From Streptomyces sp. NBC_00690 (GTDB taxonomy: Bacteria > Actinomycetota > Actinomycetes > Streptomycetales > Streptomycetaceae): a stretch of 64,000 nucleotides of DNA. The translations under genes were made by a program, and so were the position numbers. The notes below the pieces were generated by a model that was not told the origin of the DNA, did no database searches, and worked only from the letters and a program-made list of their open reading frames with translations. Shown here piece by piece: positions 8,317-17,036 of the stretch (the first letter of the stretch is position 1; each line of letters starts with the position of its first letter). The stretch lies in contig NZ_CP109009.1 of assembly GCF_036226685.1 (NCBI RefSeq), positions 8,707,501-8,771,500 of the forward strand, in the 5' to 3' direction.

Positions 8317-9315
8317 ATGACCACCACCACACCGGCACACTCATGGACGGAGCACCCCGGATACGGGCGCATGTTCGCCCCCGGAGAGCTGACTCTGGGC
8401 CTGTTCCTGCCCGTTCGCCCGTACGCGGGGGACATGACGGCCATGCGTGGTCACACCGCAGTCGTGCAACAGGCCGACCGCGCGGGTTTTGCGGCGGCCT
8501 GGGTGCGTGACGTACCCCTGGCCGACCCCGCCTTCGGCGATGTCGGGCAGGTGTACGACCCATGGACGGCCCTGACCTGGCTTGCGGCGCACACCTCCCG
8601 GATCGCCCTCGCGACCGGCAGCGTCGTCTTCCCCCTTCGCCATCCGATCGATCTGGCCAAGCAGGCGGCGTCGCTCGATCACCTCAGTGGTGGGCGACTC
8701 GTGCTCGGCGTGGCCTCCGGGGACCGCCCGACCGAGTTCCCGGCGTACGGCATCGATCACGGCACGCGCGGGGCGCGGTATCGGGAGACAGTCGATGCCT
8801 TCCGGGATCTGCTCGGCCCCGACGGCCCCAAGGAGCGGGCCCATGGAGCGGACCTACTGCCGAAACCCGTGCACGGACGGATCCCCCTGTTGGTCACCGG
8901 CTCCTCCCAGCAGTCCCCCGACTGGATAGCGAAGAACGCGGACGGCTGGCTCGTCTACCCGATGACGACTGCCACCGAGGAGGGCCCCCGCGCACTGGGG
9001 CACAAGATCGCCACCTGGCGGAACCTGCTGCCCGAAGGTGAGTTCCGTCCCGTCGCCACCAATGAGTGGATCGATCTCGTGGAGGACCCCGGTCACCCCC
9101 CGACTCCGCTGCGCGGCGGCTTCGTCCTGCGCACGGGTACAGCAGGACTCCTCGAACTCCTCGGCCGCTGGAAGGAGGCCGGGGTCAACCACGGTGCCCT
9201 CGGCGTCCAGCACGGCAGACGGCCGGCCGCCGAGGTGGTGGCGCAGCTAGGCGAAGAGGTCGTGCCGCACTTTCCCGCGCTCGCCGGGCCCGCACCGCTG
9301 GCGCCCTCATGGTGA
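8317..9315 (+). CDS. LLM-class flavin-dependent oxidoreductase
   Basis: The protein has 332 residues and a luciferase-like monooxygenase fold. GELTLGLFLPVRPY opens the TIM barrel, and VVQQADRAGFAAAWVRD, PWTALTWLAAHTSRIALATG and HLSGGRLVLGVASG are characteristic motifs. Enzymes of this class use reduced FMN and oxygen to oxidise small organic substrates. The next gene overlaps by 7 bases and encodes a flavin reductase that could supply FMNH2, so the two likely form a two-component monooxygenase. Expression is probably controlled by the divergent TetR gene. The substrate is not evident; detoxification of a xenobiotic that is also the TetR ligand is a reasonable inference. Confidence 0.9.
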   Translation: MTTTTPAHSWTEHPGYGRMFAPGELTLGLFLPVRPYAGDMTAMRGHTAVVQQADRAGFAAAWVRDVPLADPAFGDVGQVYDPWTALTWLAAHTSRIALATGSVVFPLRHPIDLAKQAASLDHLSGGRLVLGVASGDRPTEFPAYGIDHGTRGARYRETVDAFRDLLGPDGPKERAHGADLLPKPVHGRIPLLVTGSSQQSPDWIAKNADGWLVYPMTTATEEGPRALGHKIATWRNLLPEGEFRPVATNEWIDLVEDPGHPPTPLRGGFVLRTGTAGLLELLGRWKEAGVNHGALGVQHGRRPAAEVVAQLGEEVVPHFPALAGPAPLAPSW

Positions 9316-9887
9316 CCCCGTCACCGCCGCGGAACCAGCCATCCGGAACTTCCGCCAACCACTTCCAGAGCGCCATGCGCCTCTGGGCGACCGGAGTCGC
9401 CGTCGTCACCACCGACGGCCCCGACGGGCCACATGGAATCACCGTGAACTCCCTCCTCTCCGTATCGCTCGATCCGCCCACCTTGCTGATCTCGCTGAAG
9501 CGGGGGAGTCGCACCCAACGGATCCTCGTCGAGCACACCGACGGCTTCACGGTGAACGTCCTCGCCGGTGAACAGCGCTCCCTGGCCGATCGTTTCACCG
9601 GATGCCGTGACATGGGCGAATCCCAGTTCGCCGGCCTCGACCACCGCACGTCCGCCCACGGCGGGGGACCGGAGTTGGAAGACAGTCTCGCCGCGCTGAC
9701 GTGCCATACGACCGAACGTATCGACGTCGCGGACCACACACTGATCATCGCCTCGGTCACCGGCATCCGGCTGCCGGCCGAAACCCGTCCGCACAGCCCG
9801 CTGATCTACACGGGCCGTCGCTACCACACCCTCCCTGGCTCCTGGAGTCAGTCCGATGGGAAGGCACCCGCACCCGCCCGGCCCTAA
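9309..9887 (+). CDS. Flavin reductase (HpaC-like)
   Basis: The protein has 192 residues. The ATG at 9309 overlaps the end of the monooxygenase gene by 7 bases, indicating translational coupling. RLWATGVAVVTT and HGITVNSLLSVSLDPP, followed by LLISLKRGSRT and FTVNVLAGEQ, are the FMN-binding split-barrel motifs of flavin reductases that partner two-component monooxygenases. It would reduce FMN with NAD(P)H and hand it to the upstream enzyme. A strong terminator follows 34 bases after the stop, marking the end of this two-gene operon. Confidence 0.9.
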   Translation: MVTPSPPRNQPSGTSANHFQSAMRLWATGVAVVTTDGPDGPHGITVNSLLSVSLDPPTLLISLKRGSRTQRILVEHTDGFTVNVLAGEQRSLADRFTGCRDMGESQFAGLDHRTSAHGGGPELEDSLAALTCHTTERIDVADHTLIIASVTGIRLPAETRPHSPLIYTGRRYHTLPGSWSQSDGKAPAPARP

Positions 9888-9920
9888 AGCGCGACCCTCC
9901 GCGCTGACGATCACAGCCAC

Positions 9921-9948
9921 GGCGCGATCGCCGACCGGCGATCGCGCC
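9921..9948. terminator. Perfect 12-bp hairpin after the flavin reductase
   Basis: GGCGCGATCGCC and its exact reverse complement enclose a 4-base loop, 34 bases past the stop codon. Confidence 0.75.
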
Positions 9949-10242
9949 GAGCGGCCATGGCTGCAGACCCGCCCGTTGTCCAGGAGGGTTTGGTGTGTCG
10001 CCATTGCCCCTTTTCGAGCTCGACTGGCTGCCTGCCGTCCGTGATGAACCTTGGCCTGCACCCCGCCGACACCGGCTCGGTCGGCCATGGGTGAGCGCAA
10101 TCCCCCTGGTCACCAGATCGCACGGCAGCCACATGGTCTGAAACCACCTACTTCGAGATGAGCGTCCGTACTCATGTCCGAGCGCCCCAGGGGGTCCACG
10201 GTGGGGGAACACCACCCACACACCAACCGGAAGGGCCCCGCG

Positions 10243-10602
10243 ATGCCGAACGACTCCCGTCCGCGACGCCTCCCGCGTCTGCGGAATCTCCTTGCGCTCG
10301 CTACGGACAACTGGCCCGCTCGCGGATACCTCGCGCTGGTCGCGGCAGCCCTGGGGTTCTTCCTGTACGCCGCGTACATCGCGCAGGACGCGGGATTCGC
10401 CGGTATCTGGCCGCTCATGGCGACGGTGCCGCTCGGGTTCCTCGCACTCCTGGTTCCGTCACCCGAGTGGGACTCCCCGCTCGCCTGGCTGACCCCCTTG
10501 ATCTTCTCCGCCGGTTTCGCCCTGTCCGGACTCGTCAACGCCAGTGTGATTGGTCTTCTCGCACGGCTGGTGCGCCCGGGGCAGCCGCGCCCGGTCGACT
10601 GA
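10243..10602 (+). CDS. Small membrane protein, SCO4225-like
   Basis: The protein has 119 residues. The ATG at 10243 has GGAAGGG upstream, so the longer frame from 10174 is not used. After a basic N-terminus (DSRPRRLPRLRNL) it has about three hydrophobic segments: YLALVAAALGFFLYAAYIAQ, WPLMATVPLGFLALLVP and LIFSAGFALSGLVNASVIGL. It is similar in plan to a family of Streptomyces membrane proteins named after SCO4225. No function is known and no neighbour suggests one. Confidence 0.65.
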   Translation: MPNDSRPRRLPRLRNLLALATDNWPARGYLALVAAALGFFLYAAYIAQDAGFAGIWPLMATVPLGFLALLVPSPEWDSPLAWLTPLIFSAGFALSGLVNASVIGLLARLVRPGQPRPVD

Positions 10603-10706
10603 GGTGTACGCCGGATCGACCGGTGCGGGGAGGGCGACTCATGGTCCGGGCCGTCCTCGCGGATGAAGGCGTTCGACCGCTGACCCCAAGGGCGTCGATC
10701 CGGGCC

Positions 10707-11057
10707 TCAGTCCTTGTCCGCGGCAGGTCGCATGGCGTTCTGTTTGAGCACCATCCGGGCACTGACCAACTCGGGCCCGTGCAGTGTCTGCCAGTAGGGG
10801 TGCGTCGACACGGCGGCAGACAGCTCAAGGAGCAGACCGCGCAGCCGCTTCTCCTCCTCTTTCTGTTGCTCGGTGTAGCCGGGGCTGTCCGGTAGGCCCG
10901 GCCTCCGGTCGCTGTGGAGTTGCTTGTCGCCTTCCCACCCCGGTGCGGGCTCGACCGACCACGGCAGTTCGCGGCACAGGGTCGCGTAGGCGGCCCGGGT
11001 CTGGTGGAGCCGCAGCTGCGCATCACGAAGATCGTGGGGGAAGTCGTATTCGGCCAT
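10707..11057 (-). CDS. Conserved hypothetical protein
   Basis: The protein has 116 residues, is charged and mostly helical, and has no membrane segment. It opens MAEYDFPHDLRDAQLRLHQT and holds a glutamate/lysine-rich middle (EQQKEEEKRLRGLL) that may form a coiled coil. The codon pattern is typical for the host and no frame on the other strand is better. It was not matched to a named family. Confidence 0.65.
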   Translation of the reverse strand: MAEYDFPHDLRDAQLRLHQTRAAYATLCRELPWSVEPAPGWEGDKQLHSDRRPGLPDSPGYTEQQKEEEKRLRGLLLELSAAVSTHPYWQTLHGPELVSARMVLKQNAMRPAADKD

Positions 11058-11060
11058 GGC

Positions 11061-11393
11061 TGAAATGATACGCCTGTTCGATTAGCGGCGTCAGTCTGAC
11101 CTTCCTCGGCCGTCCCGTTCCACGCCCGTCGCCGGTGATCGCCGTACAGTTTCTGCTGCCGCCCCACCCGGGCGGGAAAATGGCCGCGCACGGCGCATGG
11201 CCTCACCCAGCGGCAAGCGACAACCGCACTGAAGGTGCGCAGGTCGACGATCGTGTGGTGGGGTGACCGAACTGCTAGTTCACCCCTTCCCTGCTCGGGA
11301 ACCGGAATAGGCGGCGGTGCAGGTTTCCCCGGACGCCCCGCGCAGCCGGTGAACCGGGAAATCCGTGTCGTTCCCCTCGGCTAGCCTCACCGC
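11061..11393. other. Intergenic, no gene seen
   Basis: This 333-base gap lies between two divergent genes. The only notable item is GGCAAGCGACAACC at 11212-11225, which recurs at 39816-39829. Confidence 0.5.
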
Positions 11394-11960
11394 ATGCCAC
11401 TCACTGTTGATCAATTGACCGGGTATGTGGATCGAGATCTAAGCAGCGACCTCGCGCGCTGGTTTCCCACTGCGCCGCGGGTCGACATCCCTGTGTCGAC
11501 CCGCCCGGTCGAACCATTCCTCGGCAGGCTTCCTCCCGACGCCGCAACTGCGTTGGCTGGCTTCGACCGTAGGGTCCGCTCGGGGTCCTTGCCGCAGTGC
11601 CTCGACATATACGACTGGTCCTACGCCTTCGACTTCGAGGCCAACGGCTGTCAGATCCTCGACTCCGACCATGAGACGGAGCTGTCCGACGACGATGTGT
11701 GGTCCATCGGTGCCGACGGAGGAGGCAACTACTACGTCGTGCTCACCAGCGGCCGGGTCGCGGTGTGGTTCCACGAGGAGGAGGTCATCGAGGCCAACAC
11801 GCAGTTCGACAACCTCGATGTCTTCCTGTGGTCGATCGTCCGATACCGCGCCGTACGCGCCGGCGTCCTCGACCTGGCAGCGGTCGAATCGGACTTCCGT
11901 ACCCTCGGCCAGCCCGGAGTCCTGGCACCGGAGATCGGGCTCCTCGCCCTGCTGTCCTGA
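11394..11960 (+). CDS. SUKH (SMI1/KNR4)-like protein
   Basis: The protein has 188 residues. The segment DDVWSIGADGGGNYYVVL followed by SGRVAVWFHEEE matches the central conserved part of SMI1/KNR4 (SUKH) domains, with IGxDGGGxxY and a later V..W.H. SUKH proteins in bacteria are best known as immunity proteins that neutralise polymorphic toxins, though many orphan copies have unknown roles. No toxin gene is adjacent, so an immunity role is only a possibility. The ATG at 11394 lacks a clear ribosome site; the CTAGCCT upstream could be a -10 element of a leaderless transcript. Confidence 0.65.
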   Translation: MPLTVDQLTGYVDRDLSSDLARWFPTAPRVDIPVSTRPVEPFLGRLPPDAATALAGFDRRVRSGSLPQCLDIYDWSYAFDFEANGCQILDSDHETELSDDDVWSIGADGGGNYYVVLTSGRVAVWFHEEEVIEANTQFDNLDVFLWSIVRYRAVRAGVLDLAAVESDFRTLGQPGVLAPEIGLLALLS

Positions 11961-12201
11961 TATCCGGAGCCCCGGAATCCGGAGTGAGGTGCGGCCGGCG
12001 CCCGGTGACCCGGCTGTGAGCCCACCACATGTCGGCTCACACCAGAGATTGAAGCGGGCCCGAGGTACGAGAGTTTCTTGATGTAGGGGCGCGTGCGTTG
12101 GGGACGGGACCACCCGCCCCGATCTCGCGTGTCAGCGCTGCGCGGCAGGGCCCGGGCGGTCAGTTACCCGTGGGACTGCCCGGTGATTCAAACGCAACGG
12201 C

Positions 12202-12420
12202 CTAGCCGTTATTGCTGGAGTCCCGGTTCAGGCCCCGACTCCGGTTCTTCCCAGAACCGCGCACCACGTCGCCCACGGCGAGCGTCACGCTCGCCACGAC
12301 ACGGACCCAGCGGGGCCCGCCCCGCTCGGCCCACACCACACAGACGCACCCGGTGACGACGAGCGCCAAGATGCCCAGCAGAGCCAGAACGATCATGTTC
12401 TCCCACGTCCCCGCGTTCAT
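12202..12420 (-). CDS. Small single-pass membrane protein
   Basis: The protein has about 72 residues from the ATG at 12420 (AGGA just upstream); a start at 12441 is also possible. One hydrophobic helix, MIVLALLGILALVVTGCVCV, is followed by a short basic, polar tail ending RDSSNNG. No family was recognised. Confidence 0.5.
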   Translation of the reverse strand: MNAGTWENMIVLALLGILALVVTGCVCVVWAERGGPRWVRVVASVTLAVGDVVRGSGKNRSRGLNRDSSNNG

Positions 12421-12637
12421 CCATTCGGTCCTGGTGATCATCTCAGACCGGCTGTTCCCTCGTCAGGACCACCGCCCCGAAGGGGGCGCCCTACGCGACG
12501 ATCCGTCCCACCTCGGGTCGGAACCTGGATCGGTCTGCCAACACCGGGGGAGACGCACGTCACATTCGCCGCTGTCACATCCTGCCGAGCTGTTCCGTCA
12601 GAGAGGTGTAACCACCCACAACGGCAAGGAGTGCACC

Positions 12638-13111
12638 ATGGACGCCCGCTTGAACCTCCTCGGCAACCCGGTTGCAGCCAAGGCCCTCAGGCACATCATC
12701 TCTGCGGGAAAGGTGGTGTCGGACTCGACACTGCCCGCCGCCACGCAGGAGTTGGTGAAGATCCGCGCCAGCCAGATCAACGGCTGTGGCTTCTGCACCG
12801 ACATGCACACCAAGGAGGCCGTGCACGCCGGCGAGACCTCGACCCGCCTCCATCTGATCGCGGCCTGGCGGGAGGCGAAGGTCTTCACCGATGCCGAACG
12901 TGCTGCACTGGAGTTGACGGAGCAGGGCACGCGTATCGCCGACGCAGCCGGAGGCGTCACGGATGAGGCATGGGAGAACGCCGCCAAGCACTATGACGAG
13001 GACCAACTCGCGGCCCTCGTGTCCCTCATCGCCCTGATCAACGCCTTCAACCGGGTGAACGTCATCGTTCAACAGCCGGCCGGCGACTACCAGGTCGGCC
13101 AGTTCGGATAG
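12638..13111 (+). CDS. AhpD-like carboxymuconolactone decarboxylase family protein
   Basis: The protein has 157 residues. AAGGAG lies 6 bases before the ATG at 12638. The centre reads ELVKIRASQINGCGFCTDMH: the CxxC plus nearby histidine is the redox centre of AhpD-like alkylhydroperoxidases of the CMD superfamily. Such proteins use thiol chemistry to deal with peroxides or act as small oxidoreductases. The helices after the motif (HLIAAWREAKVFTDAERAAL) are also typical. A terminator hairpin follows directly, so it is monocistronic. Confidence 0.9.
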   Translation: MDARLNLLGNPVAAKALRHIISAGKVVSDSTLPAATQELVKIRASQINGCGFCTDMHTKEAVHAGETSTRLHLIAAWREAKVFTDAERAALELTEQGTRIADAAGGVTDEAWENAAKHYDEDQLAALVSLIALINAFNRVNVIVQQPAGDYQVGQFG

Positions 13112-13153
13112 CGAGAAGCGCGGGCCTGCTCCGACGGTTCCTTCTGCCACTAG

Positions 13154-13186
13154 CACCCGGGCGCCATTCAGAGTGGCGCCCGGGTG
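13154..13186. terminator. Perfect 13-bp hairpin after the AhpD-like gene
   Basis: CACCCGGGCGCCA and TGGCGCCCGGGTG enclose a 7-base loop 42 bases after the stop. Confidence 0.8.
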
Positions 13187-13474
13187 TGTGGTCCATGAGT
13201 CGCTCGGTCGGCTTGCTGATCCACGCCGGTCGTCCAAGAGCAGCGGCCGATCGCTCGCTGCTCTGCGGAAACCATCGTCGGGGAACTCCACGATGGAGAA
13301 GGCCGTGTCGTCACCACGCGGACCATGGCACCGATCCCTCGTACGCCACCGGCAGCACGGGGGCGTACGGGCTCCGGCGCTGCTTCCGTGCTGCTCGTGT
13401 GCGCTCTTGGCGCTGATGGGCGAGAGGCTCGACGATGGCCTGCCGAGAAGGCGAAGTCGAAGGGTGGTGGACGC

Positions 13475-14338
13475 ATGTCGACCAACGGCGTGGACGACAG
13501 GGCCGGAGTCAGCGGGATCGCACAGGAAGTGGGGGCCTTCTACGACGCCACTGAACTGGCCTGGGAGGCTGCACTGGGAAAGTCGACGCATCATGGATAC
13601 TGGGACGATCCAGGTGATGCGTCGATCTCCCTGGAACAGGCGCAGGACCGACTGATCGATGTGGTGGCAGTGGCCACGGGGCTGGACGCCGGTCAACGAC
13701 TCCTGGACGTGGGATGCGGGCGGGGCAGAGCGGCGCTACGGCTGGCAGCCATGACCGGGGCCCGTGCTGACGGAGTGTCGGTCAGCGCCTTCCAGATCTC
13801 CACCGCCACCGCAGCGGCGACCGAGGCCGGGCTGACCGACCAGGTGCGCTTCCGGGTCGCCGATGTGGTCAGTCTTCCCTACCCGGACGCCAGTTTCGAT
13901 GTTGTGCTGCTGATGGAGTCCGCGTGTCATTTTGAGGACAAGACCCAAGCACTGAGGGAAATCCGTCGGGTCCTGGTGCCGGGCGGGCGGATCGTCCTGG
14001 AGGACGTACTGACCGCGCGAGGCGCGGACCCCGGACGTTGGGACGAGGTCAACCGCTTGATCCCCGTCTCCTTCATCACCAGCGACGCCTGGTCCGCGCT
14101 CCTGGAGACCGAGGGCTTCACCGGCGTGTCCGTGCACGACATCAAACCCCATGTCCGGCCCACCTACGCCGCCCAACTGGTCAATCTCGCCCGCAACCGT
14201 GACGACCTGGCCGGGAAGATCGGGGAAGAGCCCACGGCCCTGATGGAACATCTGTGCAGGGTCACGTCCGCGCTGGGCGAAGAGGGCGTGATGTCGGTGG
14301 AGATCATCGCAGCCCGCGCACCTGTGCATGCTCCCTGA
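13475..14338 (+). CDS. SAM-dependent methyltransferase, RebM/type-11-like
   Basis: The protein has 287 residues from the ATG at 13475 (GGTGGTGG upstream); the longer frame from 13325 has no domain support. An N-terminal GAFYDATELAWEAALG and HHGYWDDP precede the Rossmann core with motif I LLDVGCGRGRAALRLA and PYPDASFDVVLLMESACHF. This layout is shared by plant tocopherol-type methyltransferases and bacterial natural-product O/N/C-methyltransferases such as RebM. The acceptor is unknown. It is not obviously in an operon: a terminator precedes it and a small uncertain frame follows. Confidence 0.85.
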   Translation: MSTNGVDDRAGVSGIAQEVGAFYDATELAWEAALGKSTHHGYWDDPGDASISLEQAQDRLIDVVAVATGLDAGQRLLDVGCGRGRAALRLAAMTGARADGVSVSAFQISTATAAATEAGLTDQVRFRVADVVSLPYPDASFDVVLLMESACHFEDKTQALREIRRVLVPGGRIVLEDVLTARGADPGRWDEVNRLIPVSFITSDAWSALLETEGFTGVSVHDIKPHVRPTYAAQLVNLARNRDDLAGKIGEEPTALMEHLCRVTSALGEEGVMSVEIIAARAPVHAP

Positions 14339-14449
14339 TCATGCACACACCGCACGCCGTAGGTGAGTGCCGAATGCCGAATCGATGTGGACGAGTTGGT
14401 GTCGGCCGATGCCGGACGGGGCAGGGCTGAGGAGGACACCGGTGGGGGG

Positions 14450-14647
14450 ATGATGAGACTCGGGTCGGGTGCGCTGTTCGTCTTCTGTTTTCTTGATGTC
14501 TTCGTCGTGCTCTCGATGTTGGATGTCGTCAACGACGCCTGGCCGGCTGCCTTCGTCGGCAGCCTCATCGCCTTCGCGGTGGGACTGTGTGCGCCGACGG
14601 TCCATTCGTTCGTCATGCGCAGGACCCAGGAGTCAGGGCCCCAGTAG
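14450..14647 (+). CDS. Possible small membrane protein
   Basis: The frame from ATG 14450 or 14453 (GGTGGGG just upstream) encodes about 65 residues with two hydrophobic segments, ALFVFCFLDVFVVLSMLDVV and PAAFVGSLIAFAVGLCAPTV. The hydrophobic pattern supports a real protein, but no family was recognised. Confidence 0.4.
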   Translation: MMRLGSGALFVFCFLDVFVVLSMLDVVNDAWPAAFVGSLIAFAVGLCAPTVHSFVMRRTQESGPQ

Positions 14648-14750
14648 TCAGGTCCTTCCCGTGGCGGTTTCGTCCATCGATGAGTGATGCCCACGGGGAA
14701 CGCTCGGGCCTCGCTCATCGAGGACGGTATGAAGTGACACCACGGGGGAC

Positions 14751-14880
14751 CTACACCGCGGGGGTCGGTTGCCTCCTCGTGGGCAGGGTCATGCCCCAGC
14801 CGATGCCGATCCCCATCAGCGCCGCGGACACCGCCAGTGGCACTGCACCCTGACGGCTGTAGGACAGGGCGGCGCACGCG
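14751..14880 (-). pseudogene. Possible C-terminal relic of a membrane transporter
   Basis: The leftward reading gives AALSYSRQGAVPLAVSAAL, then MGIGIGWGMTLPTRRQPTPA and a stop at 14751. This resembles the last helix and basic tail of an MFS-type permease. Nothing upstream continues the gene. Confidence 0.3.
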
Positions 14881-15023
14881 CCCACGATGCGGCTCGGCTG
14901 GCCGCGACCCTGAGCGCACTGCTACGCGGCCTCGCCCAGCAGAGTGCACTCGGTCTGCCCCCCGATGACCTGGACACCTGGGTACGGGCCGCGCGCGGTG
15001 TGACGGCCGGGCTCCTGCCCTAA
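14880..15023 (+). pseudogene. Possible C-terminal relic of a TetR regulator
   Basis: The frame ending at 15023 reads AARLAATLSALLRGLAQQSA, then LGLPPDDLDTWVRAARGVTA and LLP. This is like the final helices of TetR ligand domains. The DNA-binding half is absent. With the transporter relic beside it, this may be the scar of a lost regulator/efflux pair. The rest of 15024-15370 holds no gene. Confidence 0.35.
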
Positions 15024-15375
15024 GCCCCCCGGTGGGCAACTCGCCCCACGCCTTCCGGCCCTGCCGGCCGAGGTCAGGTGAGGGTTGTCGCACCCTTGTC
15101 GAACCGGCCGCGCCGGGCGCCCTCCACCTCGCCATCCCCAGTCCTGCGCACGGAAGCTGTGACGACTCGGTCCCAACAGTCAGTTCATCTGCCTGACGCA
15201 ACCCGCCTGGCGGGACGAGCGGGTGGTTCACCGCGACTTGGGCGCACAGTCGGCCGCGCCTCCCCGCTCCTGCGTTCCGGGTGAGCCAACATGAGCCCCC
15301 GATGCTCTCGTCGGCCCCTTGCTGCCGGCTTGCCTGAGCGCGACGGAGACGGTCGAAGAGAGCGGAGGCGCCGGT

Positions 15376-15729
15376 GTGTTGAATGCATGGCCGCCGATTC
15401 TGTTGCTCCTCGGGGTGGCCTTGGCGGGGCTGGTGGCGGTCTACGCGCTGTCGATGTGGCTCGCACCTACCCGCTCCACCCTGGACGCACAACCATTCAG
15501 CGGAGGCTTCGCACCGGAACAGCATGCCTTCTCACGGTTCCATGTGCGCTGGTACCCCGTCACCATGATCTTCCTCGCCTTCGACATGGAGATGCTCTTC
15601 ATGTACCCGTGGGTGAAGGTCGTGTCGGAAGTCGGTGTCGCAGCGGTCATCGAGATGTTCCTGTTCCTCGCGATCCTGTTCGCCGGCGTCCTGTACGCGG
15701 GGCGCGAGGGGGCGTTCCGGTGGACCTGA
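15376..15729 (+). CDS. nuoA: NADH-quinone oxidoreductase subunit A-like
   Basis: The protein has 117 residues from a GTG at 15376 with GGAGG seven bases upstream; this gives the usual NuoA length, unlike the upstream ATG at 15319. It has three membrane helices. Conserved NuoA features include the loop between helices 1 and 2 (PFSGGFAPEQHAFSRFHVRW) and YPVTMIFLAFDMEMLFMYPW, with the acidic residues in FDMEM. NuoA sits near the quinone-binding end of complex I. It is the first gene of a run of eight overlapping or tightly packed genes, and the next start overlaps its stop. Confidence 0.9.
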   Translation: MLNAWPPILLLLGVALAGLVAVYALSMWLAPTRSTLDAQPFSGGFAPEQHAFSRFHVRWYPVTMIFLAFDMEMLFMYPWVKVVSEVGVAAVIEMFLFLAILFAGVLYAGREGAFRWT

Positions 15730-17036
15730 GAAGCCGACTGCGGCGCACGGCGGTGAAGCGCCCGGTGGTTCTGCTGGCGGTACTACCCGGAGCGACGGAA
15801 CTGCGCCTCGAAGCCGAGTCAGAGCTGCGTCGACGGGGTTGGGACATCGCGGACGCTCCGGCGACCGCGAATGTGTTGCTCGTCTGCGGAAGCTCCTTCG
15901 CGGATGCGGACCCACAACTGGACATCGTGCAACGGACCATGCCGCACCCCGCGGTTCGCGTCGTCGTATCGCGCCCGGGGCACGCGGCACAGGCACTGGA
16001 CGCGGGTCTCGCCCGGCTCCGAACAGGCGTAGCCGCCCAGTTTGACGCCCCGTCCGAGCACGGAGGCGAAGACGAAGCAGCGGACCAGTCGCCTCCCGTC
16101 GATAGATCCGCGCGCGCTGAGCACGGGCACGAGGACGAGCACGGGCACGAGGGGCACCATCCGCCGGGGCAGCCCGAAACCGAGGAAGAGGGCCACACCG
16201 AACTCAGCGCGCACGGTGGCCATCATCACGCGCACATGATGTCAACGGTGGCCGGCCTACCGATGGCCGATCGGGCGGACGACCGGGACGGGCTCCGACT
16301 GGATCAACTGCGCCTGCCCATCGGACCCTTGCTGACCGACTGGCCCACCGGGCTGATCCTGCACTGCGCGTTGCAGGGCGACATCGTGCAGGAGGTCCGC
16401 GTGGATCGCCTCCCTGCACCACCGGACAGCACGTCCTTCTGGAACGAACCATGGCTGCGGGCTTCTCGTGGTGAGCCGGTCACCCTTGGCGCCGGGGCGC
16501 GCCGACGTTGCGCGGCCCATCTGGACAGCCTCGGCCGGCTGCTCGCGCTCGCAGGCTGGGCAGACCCGGCAGCGCGGCTGAGGCGACTACGGGACGAGGT
16601 GCTGGCTGGCGCGCCAGCCGCGCACATCAGCGAGCGGCTACAAGCCCTGGCGGGCCGGATCCAACGCTCGCGCACCCTGCGTTGGAGCCTCGCCGGGCTG
16701 GGGCGCCTGTCCGCCGAGCGGGCACGGCAGTGGGGGGTGACCGGTCCCGCGCTGGCGGCCGACGGCGATGTCCACGACCGGCTTCTGGTGTGGTTGAGGG
16801 AGGCCGACCGAGCCGCCCGGGACTTCGACGATGTACGACTGATGCAGGTCGAACGGTTGATGGGCCCTCGGGGCGCGGTCGAGGGGACCGGACATCCGTC
16901 GCAGGCCCTTCTCGACGTCCTTCCTGAGTTGTTGACCGGTGTCGAGTTCACCTGTGCGCGGCTCGTCGTGGCGAGTTTGGACCCTGATCTGGACGAGCCC
17001 GTCGTCGTACCCGTCATGGGCGGTGCGCATGTTTGA
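15720..17036 (+). CDS. NuoB/NuoD-like hybrid protein with His-rich linker
   Basis: The protein has 438 residues and starts at GTG 15720, overlapping the nuoA stop. Residues about 14-100 resemble the NuoB fold (ADAPATANVLLVCGSS, then QRTMPHPAVRVVVSRPG) but lack the four cysteines that bind cluster N2. Residues about 134-172 are very rich in His and Glu, with 12 histidines. From about 181 the text PMADRADDRDGLRLDQLRLP resembles the C-terminal part of NuoD-like 49-kDa subunits. The protein appears to link degenerate versions of the two quinone-site subunits in one chain. Its place between nuoA and nuoH matches the usual B-C-D position. Redox activity through N2 is not expected; a structural or metal-binding role is inferred. 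Confidence 0.6.
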   Translation: MDLRSRLRRTAVKRPVVLLAVLPGATELRLEAESELRRRGWDIADAPATANVLLVCGSSFADADPQLDIVQRTMPHPAVRVVVSRPGHAAQALDAGLARLRTGVAAQFDAPSEHGGEDEAADQSPPVDRSARAEHGHEDEHGHEGHHPPGQPETEEEGHTELSAHGGHHHAHMMSTVAGLPMADRADDRDGLRLDQLRLPIGPLLTDWPTGLILHCALQGDIVQEVRVDRLPAPPDSTSFWNEPWLRASRGEPVTLGAGARRRCAAHLDSLGRLLALAGWADPAARLRRLRDEVLAGAPAAHISERLQALAGRIQRSRTLRWSLAGLGRLSAERARQWGVTGPALAADGDVHDRLLVWLREADRAARDFDDVRLMQVERLMGPRGAVEGTGHPSQALLDVLPELLTGVEFTCARLVVASLDPDLDEPVVVPVMGGAHV

